Positions 28,614 to 36,135 of a stretch of DNA of 64,000 nucleotides are shown here, one piece after another (within the stretch, counting starts at the first letter, position 1; each line of letters begins with the position of its first letter). The stretch comes from Bacteroidota bacterium. GTDB lineage: Bacteria > Bacteroidota > Bacteroidia > Chitinophagales > Chitinophagaceae. Made by a program: the position numbers and the translations under genes. The notes under the pieces were generated by a model, which did no database searches, had not been told where the DNA came from, and saw only the letters and a list, made by a program, of their open reading frames with translations. Location of the stretch: assembly GCA_005884665.1 (NCBI GenBank), contig VBAT01000013.1:102214-166213 (forward strand). The letters run 5' to 3'.

Positions 28614-29240
28614 GTGAGCAGCTATTTTCACATAAATAACCAACCTGATTGCTCTTGGAAAGCAGGAGATGAAGTTTATTTTGGTCACGAGTGCAATAAT
28701 ATGTGGCGTTCTTTTTTGGAAAAGGGAGCTAATATCAAGTTGAATGAAGACAAGCATCCTGCTGACAAAATCGTTAAAACCGCACACAATGCATATTTAA
28801 GAAATGAACCAGTTCCTGTACAAATGAAAGGTTACCATTTTAATCCCGTCTTTACACTTAAAGAGGCAACAGATTGTTTAGGAGAATCATTGAGGATCAT
28901 CCGTGAATTAACCTTCGAAACTATCAGAAAAGAATTCTACCTCGAATTACCCAGCAGGCATAACTGTATCTGGTTAACCCCTGACAATAAACAATCCCTT
29001 CAATTCTGGAAGGACTTGGTACATGGCAGTAATAAAAGAATATTCAGGGTGGAAACGGAAGGAATCGTTCATAGGGCAGCAAATAAATGGCTGATCACGG
29101 GCACGATACCGCTGAATGAAATAAACTCACTGGCACATAATTATTGGAAAGGAATTGACGCAGGCGGTTTTGAGGATGAAATCTTGTTTACAGGTAAATT
29201 GAAAATTATCGAGGAAGTAACTGATATGATCATTAGTTAG
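28614..29240 (+). CDS. DUF2441-like protein (possible ADP-ribosyltransferase fold)
   Basis: The 208-residue protein starts at a GTG. It contains FHINNQPDCSWKAGDEVYFG, ECNNMWRSF and an ETIRKEFYLELPSRHNCIWL segment. The RxxxFxxLPSRxxClW pattern recalls DUF2441 proteins, which I associate with ADP-ribosyltransferase-like folds and mobile elements. If so it could be a toxin or defence effector, with ~60-residue N-terminal and C-terminal strands around the LPSR helix. It sits in module A of the island, facing a small convergent gene with which it overlaps by 4 bases. Function is inferred only from this resemblance. Confidence 0.6.
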   Translation: MSSYFHINNQPDCSWKAGDEVYFGHECNNMWRSFLEKGANIKLNEDKHPADKIVKTAHNAYLRNEPVPVQMKGYHFNPVFTLKEATDCLGESLRIIRELTFETIRKEFYLELPSRHNCIWLTPDNKQSLQFWKDLVHGSNKRIFRVETEGIVHRAANKWLITGTIPLNEINSLAHNYWKGIDAGGFEDEILFTGKLKIIEEVTDMIIS

Positions 29241-29443
29241 TTGTTTTTCTTCCATTTTAAATGGTACATGTGGCCCATATTAATTTTCATTATGTATTCG
29301 TCTTCACCTATATAATCATTCAAGAGCCTTTCAGAGAATCCCCATCCTCCGGCTTCTTTCGCTTTTATTAAAACTGTAACAAGGGGATAAAATGTATGTT
29401 CATACTCACCAGGCTTATAAAATTTTTCTTCAAATTCTAGCAT
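29237..29443 (-). CDS. Small acidic/aromatic protein, hypothetical
   Basis: The 68 residues (MLEFEEKFYKPGEYEHTFYP to HMYHLKWKKNN) have no recognised domain. The amino-acid usage is protein-like, with a helix-forming middle and many aromatic residues. Its end overlaps the end of the convergent DUF2441-like gene by 4 bases. It might be a partner of that gene, but nothing shows this directly. Confidence 0.45.
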   Translation of the reverse strand: MLEFEEKFYKPGEYEHTFYPLVTVLIKAKEAGGWGFSERLLNDYIGEDEYIMKINMGHMYHLKWKKNN

Positions 29444-29539
29444 TTCTTTTTAAGATATGACCCCTCAGATAGCTTTGTTGTCAATTTCCGAATTTTGGGT
29501 ATCAACGAATAGTGCCGTGAAACAAGTCAAAGATTAGAT

Positions 29540-30203
29540 ATGGCTAAACGAATTGCAGTAGAAACACTAACACTCGGCGAAGTATCCGAAATGTTCCAGG
29601 AATCGTTCGCTATTGCTGAACCAAAATTCAACAACTGGTTACAGTTTGAGAAGAAGAAAGATCACCCGCCGCAAATGGGTAAAATCTTACGAAGAGTTCA
29701 TCGGTGCAAAGATCGATTTCTATTGCGAGTTCAGGTCTGAACTGCCGGATGTAATTGTCAGTGTCGGCATGACGCACCGATCGCCAAAAGGGCTGATACT
29801 TGTTTGTTTCGATCCGTCTAATGGAGGCATTCCCGCTAACGGCAAACATAATATTGGTAAATGGGATAAATGGATACACGTATATACGAAGCACTATTGC
29901 GAACGCTTTGCTGAGAGGATAATGAAGGCTTCGTCACCAACTTTTCAGACCGGTGCAGAAGGGATCATGTATGATGACAGTTTTGGCCCGGTACGATTTA
30001 CAGACACGGTAGCTGAAGGCATTCATGAGATTGAATTCCAGTTCCAGGATGGTATGGCTTTTGGTTACCGAGATACGATAAGCAAAATAACCTATTACAA
30101 AACGGTTTATTCCCATGATATGCTCAAAAAAGATCGGCTTCAGTACCATGAAGAATGGAAAGAGCCACTCAGCCAAATAGGGGAACTATTTAAATGGAAA
30201 TAG
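29540..30203 (+). pseudogene. Frameshifted hypothetical gene (two overlapping halves)
   Basis: The first half begins MAKRIAVETLTLGEVSEMFQ and runs to about 29670. The second half continues one frame on as KWVKSYEEFIGAKIDFYCEF and ends GELFKWK at 30203. A single base insertion or loss near CACCCGCCGC (about 29665-29675) would join them into one ~220-residue protein. The joined product has no family I recognise; the second half has a DxxVSVGMTH strand and many aromatic residues. It could be a true pseudogene in an ageing island module or a sequencing error. Confidence 0.6.
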
Positions 30204-30261
30204 TGGACGGTTCACAACCAGCCTACTTTTCTTTCAGGTCAAGCAGTCGCTGGTAACCCGC

Positions 30262-30335
30262 TTATTTGCCGATACAGAAAGTAACAAAGGTTGGTTATCA
30301 AATGATAGTACAACACAAGGTACAAAATAGGTACA
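30262..30335 (+). other. Left attachment site 2 (mnmE 3'-end mimic plus arm sites)
   Basis: Bases 30262-30283 read in reverse complement as T-F-C-I-G-K-stop, exactly the last residues of MnmE. They match the mnmE end at 59510-59531 in 15 of 22 positions and site 1 in 20 of 22. GTACA boxes at 30308, 30320 and 30331 are spaced 11-12 bases apart, and the pair starts 55 bases from the core as at site 1. Confidence 0.7.
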
Positions 30336-30456
30336 ATTCACATCGTTCTAGGTTCATTGATTCAATAAAAAACACTATACCGTTGCGTTTGTTTTTCGCT
30401 TTTTCTGTCTGAAAGTTTTTCAATGTTCTGGAAATTTTTTTGCACAAAACTCCAAT

Positions 30457-31881
30457 TCACGAATAAGGGTTTAGAATCGGCGTAGTCGAAAACACGATTA
30501 ATTTTTTTGACGCCCTGGTGAGCGCGACATATAGGTTCTTGGGACAATCAAAGGATTGGGCATTCAGTATGATCACATTGTCAAACTCAAGCCCTTTTGT
30601 TAATAAGGTGGTTCCGATACATCGGCGGTAATTCTTTCGGCCAACCTTCCTTACCACATTTCTTAACCCTTCCATACTTTCCAGCACGGTTCTCTGGTTT
30701 TCATCCGCTGTGCGAAGTGCATTGCACAGTGTATAAAATAGCTCCTTCCGGTAACAGCGGACATCTTTTAAATTGGATATGAGGTTGAAAACTTCTGCTA
30801 TCGCTGTCTTTGTTCCTGTTGTAGTTGCCACGGATAGTTGTGCGCGGATCGCTGAGGTAATTATTTTATCCTCGGCGCTTTTCTTTGACTTCAAACCATC
30901 GTCGTTAAACCACTGGTGAATTACCGTCTTGCTAAATAACTGAAGTGAAACTGTGGCAATGGCTTTCTCAAGATCATCCGGTTTGCTGTTATCAAACAGT
31001 CGGGCAAAGCGGTAAAAATCCTTGTCGTCAATGGATTCGATCAAGGAAATCGGAGTCTTGTACGCGCTTACGATCTTTTTTCGCGGGTTGATACTGGTCG
31101 ATTCGGGATGAATGATCAAAAGATTCTCCATTTTAAGATAGGTGGCAAATAGCTTTCCGTATTCGGTACCGGGGTTGTAGATATCTCCAGCAGAACTGAT
31201 CGGAACATATCCCAACGAAGGATGCAACCGGAGATCGATCGGCTGCTTACGGATAATAGTATCTCTTATCTTGTTCAGCGTATCACCGAGATTTTCATTT
31301 TTATTCTTCCATCGCCATGGAATACCTAGGATCTCTTTATTATGAACAAAGGAAGCCATCTGGTCTTCGTTCTCCAAGTCAACCATGGGCTCCCCCTTAA
31401 AGTTGAATATGCCCTGCAACGGATCTCCTAACACATACGTAGGTAAAATCTTCGCAAGCGACATGATCATCACATGCTGAACAACTGAGCAATCTTGGTA
31501 TTCATCAACAAAAACACCGGTGTAGGAACTGGCGATCACCTTCTTTAAAATAGTCAAGGAAAATAATTGGGCTGCTTTTTGTACGATGAAATGGTAATAG
31601 CGATCCGATTCGCTTGGATCGGGGATATCGTCTCCGCGGTAATATGCAAGGACATATTTTTGCGCATATCCCGTTATAGTTTCGACGTTAAAATTGTTCA
31701 GATCAGGATTGACTTTCTTTATTTTCTCCCGGATGGAAGCTATTCCAGCATGGGTATGCGTTAGGATCAATTGATTTCCTTCTGCATGTACTAAGCATTC
31801 GACAATGGTATGAGTCTTCCCGTGGCCGGCAGGAGCCATCACAAAACCATTCACCACGGATATGAAAGTTTGCGCATTCAT
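30457..31881 (-). CDS. gajB: Gabija GajB-like UvrD/PcrA-type helicase
   Basis: The 474-residue superfamily 1 helicase has Walker A at 16-23 (APAGHGKT), motif II DEYQD at 126-130, GDPLQGIFNF (152-161) and late motifs GTTLLTKGLEFDNVIIL and LYVALTRASKKLIV. It lacks the extended accessory domains of housekeeping UvrD. It overlaps by ATGA the upstream OLD/TOPRIM gene, and gene order and sizes (571 + 474 residues) match the Gabija anti-phage system. There GajA cuts DNA, and GajB helps sense or respond to nucleotide and DNA-end changes. Transcription runs toward the left attachment site. Confidence 0.9.
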   Translation of the reverse strand: MNAQTFISVVNGFVMAPAGHGKTHTIVECLVHAEGNQLILTHTHAGIASIREKIKKVNPDLNNFNVETITGYAQKYVLAYYRGDDIPDPSESDRYYHFIVQKAAQLFSLTILKKVIASSYTGVFVDEYQDCSVVQHVMIMSLAKILPTYVLGDPLQGIFNFKGEPMVDLENEDQMASFVHNKEILGIPWRWKNKNENLGDTLNKIRDTIIRKQPIDLRLHPSLGYVPISSAGDIYNPGTEYGKLFATYLKMENLLIIHPESTSINPRKKIVSAYKTPISLIESIDDKDFYRFARLFDNSKPDDLEKAIATVSLQLFSKTVIHQWFNDDGLKSKKSAEDKIITSAIRAQLSVATTTGTKTAIAEVFNLISNLKDVRCYRKELFYTLCNALRTADENQRTVLESMEGLRNVVRKVGRKNYRRCIGTTLLTKGLEFDNVIILNAQSFDCPKNLYVALTRASKKLIVFSTTPILNPYS

Positions 31882-33593
31882 TGTGCATCTATCCAGTTGT
31901 TGAGGGCTGTTAACTGCTTTTTGAGCGTACCATCTTTGAGCTGATCAAAATGATCGAAAATAACCTTGCCAAGTGCCTTTCCCTTTTCCTGGCTTTTGAA
32001 CCATTTCTGTCTGACAGCTGCCCCTGCCACGGCCGTTCGCAATGCGGGAGCATCAACCGCCTGATAGAAATCGTCGGGACAAGCGGGAAACATGTGTTTG
32101 ATTGCCGCAACAAAACTTTGGTTAACCTTATCGGTCGTGGAACCATTTTCCTCTACTTTGTACGCGACTGCAATACCGTAAAGGGACCGAATGGCCTCAA
32201 ATGGAAGCGCTTTGATAATAGCTGTTTCAAGATTATCGCCCTGGTCCCAGTCAAAGATTGGAACGTTATCTGTTCTGAGCGCCGCTTTCCTTTTGGCAAA
32301 ATCCTTTTTTTTGTCCTTGTTCTCTGCATCGGAGTCGCAAAAGAGGCAAACCGGAAATTTAGCGGCCTTAAAATGTTTGACATACTCAATCATCTCAGAT
32401 CCGGACCCGTCCGCAACTCTGACTCCGAGATAAGCCATGTTCGCTTTTTCATTGGCCAGACGAAAGTCCTGCAATGCACGGCATATCCCTATTTCAGTAG
32501 CTCCCTCTGCGACGATAATCTTCTTCGCAAAGAATGCCTCCGGGTTTTTCCTGCACACACCTTGCATGCTTGACGGAAACCGATAAGGTGATTTCTCTTC
32601 TTTCCGGATAAGATAGAGCTTTTCACTGGTAACTTCCACCAGCACATCCCTGGAATGTGTTGTGATAAACACCTGTCCCTTGTTATGCTTTGTCAGGATA
32701 TTAATAAGGTTCTGCACCCTGTCGGGCTCCAGCCCTTGTTCTATTTCGTCGATAAGAACCAGACCTCCCGTACCCGCGATCAAAGCCTGGATCGTCATGG
32801 AGATAAGTCTTTTTGACCCCTTTCCTTTGAGCCGGAAAGGGATCGACTCATCATGCAGGCTTAGTTTCCCGTCTTTAAAAAGGAAGTCTTTGAAATCAAT
32901 CGTTGTTAGTGATTTTGAAATATCGATACCGAAACTTTGCGCGCTAGATTTTACCTTGCTGATGACACTATCAAATTTTGAGAACGAGCTCACATCAATT
33001 TTACCTTTTGCAGCCCGTAATATATCGATCAGCACATCTTCCTCTTCGTTGATTCTGAGTTCCTGTCTAAGCAATGAATAAAGTGGACTACCCTTTCCCC
33101 AGGAAAAATGACGGTCCATGAAATCAGATACAAGGAACGCATTGAATTTGGAACGATCAGCTGCACCAATAAACCTGTTCCCTGCTTCCCGGTTCGTGAC
33201 GACATGCCATTTAGGTTCCAGGTCTTTTTCAACCGATAGCTGGATGGTGATTGCTATTCCATCAGCCATCTCCGGTTCATCATAAACACGATGCTGCGAT
33301 GCATCATAGGCTTTTAGATGCATTCCGAATTTTGTCTCTGCCAGGAGTTCGCCCGGTACATCGATCAATGTCACTTCAATGAGAATGGGATTGCCGGTAT
33401 CGCAGTTGTGAAAATCGTTATCAAAAAAGCTAACGTTCCAGTTCGCGGATAAGGCGAGTGCAAGTGCCTCCAAAACGGTGGATTTGCCGGAATCGCCCCG
33501 GCCGATCAGGCAGACCAGGTCGGTATTGAACTCCCCATGGAAATCTTTGATTCCACGGAAGTTCTTGATTGATATTGAGTGCACTCTGCTCAT
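31878..33593 (-). CDS. gajA: Gabija GajA-like OLD-family ATPase/TOPRIM nuclease
   Basis: The 571-residue protein has an ABC-type ATPase with Walker A at 31-39 (GRGDSGKST), a signature-like LKGKGSKRL at 255-263 and Walker B at 279-287 (VLIDEIEQG). The switch His lies in TTHSRDVLVE. A C-terminal TOPRIM domain has Glu363 (IIVAEGATE) and the DxD pair Asp420/Asp422 (LFCDSDAE). In Gabija this protein forms a tetramer that nicks DNA when nucleotides are depleted during phage infection. All the catalytic residues appear intact. It is first in a two-gene operon with gajB. Confidence 0.92.
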   Translation of the reverse strand: MSRVHSISIKNFRGIKDFHGEFNTDLVCLIGRGDSGKSTVLEALALALSANWNVSFFDNDFHNCDTGNPILIEVTLIDVPGELLAETKFGMHLKAYDASQHRVYDEPEMADGIAITIQLSVEKDLEPKWHVVTNREAGNRFIGAADRSKFNAFLVSDFMDRHFSWGKGSPLYSLLRQELRINEEEDVLIDILRAAKGKIDVSSFSKFDSVISKVKSSAQSFGIDISKSLTTIDFKDFLFKDGKLSLHDESIPFRLKGKGSKRLISMTIQALIAGTGGLVLIDEIEQGLEPDRVQNLINILTKHNKGQVFITTHSRDVLVEVTSEKLYLIRKEEKSPYRFPSSMQGVCRKNPEAFFAKKIIVAEGATEIGICRALQDFRLANEKANMAYLGVRVADGSGSEMIEYVKHFKAAKFPVCLFCDSDAENKDKKKDFAKRKAALRTDNVPIFDWDQGDNLETAIIKALPFEAIRSLYGIAVAYKVEENGSTTDKVNQSFVAAIKHMFPACPDDFYQAVDAPALRTAVAGAAVRQKWFKSQEKGKALGKVIFDHFDQLKDGTLKKQLTALNNWIDAQ

Positions 33594-33720
33594 AGGCGGT
33601 CGATGGTTTTGGGCGGAAATCCATCACCTAATTTAGTAAATTGTAGCTGATCAGCGCGTTGAAAAATTCAGGCTTGAACTAAAGGGTGTTACGATGGAGG
33701 TCATCAGCAGTGAGCGGGCT

Positions 33721-33745
33721 TCTCTGGTGCGGGCCGGACCAGAGA
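33721..33745. repeat. Perfect 8-bp inverted repeat upstream of two operons
   Basis: TCTCTGGT (33721-33728) and ACCAGAGA (33738-33745) flank a 9-base GC-rich loop. It lies between the divergent gajA and ImmA/IrrE genes. There is no T-tract, so an operator or RNA structure is more likely than a terminator. Confidence 0.45.
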
Positions 33746-33853
33746 TGCCGATAGAAAAAAATTCTTGACTTTGATATCGGAAGGCAGGCTAAAAGAAGCG
33801 GAGTAATTACCAAATCTGTTTGCTTCCGGTAACTTTATCACTAAACAGGAAGA

Positions 33854-34291
33854 ATGAACTCCAGGGATAGGCTACTTAATGAGCTCTGCAAGAATGGAAA
33901 CCTGGAAGACCACCGGGTCCCACTTTCTTGCTTGCTTGATTTGATCATCGAATCAGGGGTGAAAGTATCTACCCGCTATGATAAGTCAAGCTCCAATTAT
34001 GAGGCATATTTTGAATCGGACTTACGGATAAGGATAAGTCTATTAAATGTCGTTGATCCCCTCGATGTCATATGGAAGATAATGCATGAATTTGGTCATT
34101 ATCTTTCAGGGAAAAGGGAACCGGAAGACAGTACAATGGATAGGGAAGAACAGGCATGGATTCATGCCGACAAAATTCTTCAGCAATTTCCTTATTTTCT
34201 CTCCTTCAAGGACAAGTATGAAGCCTGTAAACAAAACTGCCTTCATTCGTACCGCGAATATTTCAAGTTGAAAAATCAAGGTCATAATTAA
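33854..34291 (+). CDS. ImmA/IrrE-type metalloprotease
   Basis: The 145-residue protein carries the zinc-protease motif HEFGH at 78-82 (KIMHEFGHYLSG) and the third ligand, Glu, at about 98 (DREEQAWIHAD). This matches the short M78 peptidases of mobile elements, which cleave a repressor or partner on a cue. It has no HTH domain of its own. The next gene starts 3 bases later and encodes a protein with a HEPN motif, so cleavage of that product or of an inhibitor is a reasonable hypothesis. It lies divergent from Gabija in the defence island. Confidence 0.85.
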   Translation: MNSRDRLLNELCKNGNLEDHRVPLSCLLDLIIESGVKVSTRYDKSSSNYEAYFESDLRIRISLLNVVDPLDVIWKIMHEFGHYLSGKREPEDSTMDREEQAWIHADKILQQFPYFLSFKDKYEACKQNCLHSYREYFKLKNQGHN

Positions 34292-34294
34292 AAT

Positions 34295-35368
34295 ATGTTT
34301 GTCCACAACAGATTTTTAATTGAACTGGATAACGCAATCAGACTATCAAAATCTGTCCTGCCGCAGGAAAAGCAGATTGCTGTGATTCTTTTTGATCACA
34401 TGATAGAGATCGTCCTTTTCAATGCAGTCAGGGCTTCCTTTGAATGGTCAGGCGTTTTATCAATACAGGAAATTCTCGATGCCAAATCGAAGAAGAATAT
34501 TCTGCACAAGTATGATTCGGTTATTGCATTTTTAAAGAAACACGGTTATATCAATGATAATGATCAGGCATTGCTCTCATTTACGCATGGAATCCGAAAC
34601 GAAATCTATCACAGAGGCAGCTCAGAAATTGAAAAAACTATTCTGGCCCTGTCTATTTATTTTGATTTTGTAAAAAAGAACAAGGCAGCACTTACGAAGC
34701 GCAATGGTTTAATTGCAATTAGTAGGGAGCCTGGTCATCATCCCATTGAGTTTGGACAAGGATTACCGAAAGATCCCCTTGAGCAAATTACGGGTACGGA
34801 AGAATATGTAAGCAAAACGTTTGATTTTCTCATCAATAAGCTACCTGAACTCGGCAGGTTCCAAGATCTGGCCAATCAGTATTGTTCAAATCTTGTGACC
34901 GAAATTGAAAGCAATTTGGGCTATGTCGAACAAACCCGCAAGACATTGAGTTTTTATGATGCGATTGCATCATCGACCTTGGGAGACACAGCGCCCGTAT
35001 TTCGTGAACTCTCCAGGAAAGGGAGTAAACCAAAATCAATTGACAGTATACTTTTGACTTCGGAATACTTTAGAAATTATGAGGAAATATTGGAGGATTA
35101 TTCTTCTCCCCAAGAACGGATGAGCCGATCAAAAACAATACTAAAGCAATCAAGAGCCGGGAAAAGGGGTAAATATCCTTTTTGGGTAAAAATGCAAAGG
35201 ATAAAAGAAAGAATCGTCAAATTAAGAAAGGACAGGATTGAAATAGCTATTCAAAATTTCGGAAGTATTACAAGTGAATTAAACGCTCTTCACCAAGACT
35301 CGACGTTTGCTTCATGGATTTTTGACGGATATGAAATGGAGCTCTTTGATCGGTATCGAGGAAAATAG
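34295..35368 (+). CDS. HEPN-motif protein, candidate RNase effector, otherwise unknown
   Basis: The 357-residue protein has no named family that I recognise. Residues 25-125 are helical and hold RNEIYHRG, with Arg101 and His106 spaced R-x4-H and Asn next to Arg, as in HEPN ribonucleases. The rest (~150-330) is helical with a basic patch (QSRAGKRGKYPFWVKMQR, then RIVKLRKDR) that might bind nucleic acid. The gene begins 3 bases after the metalloprotease gene, so they form a two-gene unit. I infer a protease-controlled RNase, as known for other protease/effector defence pairs, but this pair is not one I know. Confidence 0.6.
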   Translation: MFVHNRFLIELDNAIRLSKSVLPQEKQIAVILFDHMIEIVLFNAVRASFEWSGVLSIQEILDAKSKKNILHKYDSVIAFLKKHGYINDNDQALLSFTHGIRNEIYHRGSSEIEKTILALSIYFDFVKKNKAALTKRNGLIAISREPGHHPIEFGQGLPKDPLEQITGTEEYVSKTFDFLINKLPELGRFQDLANQYCSNLVTEIESNLGYVEQTRKTLSFYDAIASSTLGDTAPVFRELSRKGSKPKSIDSILLTSEYFRNYEEILEDYSSPQERMSRSKTILKQSRAGKRGKYPFWVKMQRIKERIVKLRKDRIEIAIQNFGSITSELNALHQDSTFASWIFDGYEMELFDRYRGK

Positions 35369-35866
35369 ACATCACTCAGGTTAAAACAATTGGAAATTTT
35401 TATTACCTTGAAATAGAATTTATCGAAAGCACACTGGCATTGCTGGATCAATATGATGTATTTAAGGAAGAGCTTCCTTTTGAACAACAATATAATCATA
35501 TACTGCTTACGAATTTTTTACTGGGTCTGGTCGTGCTGCCAAAGGAGAAAATCTTTGATTATATTGCTGATGAGCCCGTGGACACGTTGAGGGAGTATGG
35601 CCTTGTTCATTTCTATATTAACCCCGGTTTAGAACCACAAAAGTGTTCTTCCGCCGCCTGTGAATGTAGTGGGGCATTTTGGCATAGAGTTCTTATCGGA
35701 CACACCTGATTATTTGATTGATAAAATAAAATTTACAGATGTCGGCGGTGATATGGTCATTTCGATTTTTACTGTCGAAGAATTCCCAGTGTTTATCAAA
35801 TTTTTTGCTCAAACACTACTTGAGATGTGGCACAGGTTGGTTAGAATAGGAATCATCTTGGAATAG
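35365..35866 (+). pseudogene. Small hypothetical gene with no normal start and one frameshift
   Basis: In frame from 35365 the reading is ITQVKTIGNFYYLEIEFIES, then LALLDQYDVFKEELPFEQQY and on to HFYINPGLEPQ. It then needs a one-base shift at the A-run near 35638 to continue as SVLPPPVNVVGHFGIEFLSD and end at 35866. Only ATA stands where an ATG would be expected (35365). The joined product (~165 residues) looks like a real protein but has no family I know. Sequencing error is possible, but two lesions in one gene favour decay. Confidence 0.5.
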
Positions 35867-36135
35867 CCCTGCTGAGGTTATTTCTCTCCAAATCTTTTCT
35901 TTCAGTTATTGTAACCACTCTCATATCGACCACTCGCCCATTAACTTCTCATTCGCTTCAGTCAAGGTAAACTGCGCCTTTTCAAATATTCAAGACGATC
36001 AAAGCAAGGAGATGTCCGAACTGAATTACAAGAGGTTATGACCGAGGGATTACTGTTTGTTCCCCTGCACAGACAAATATTTAGACCACCGATTATGTCC
36101 GTGCCTGGCAAAATTGTATTTTCATTCTACCTCAA

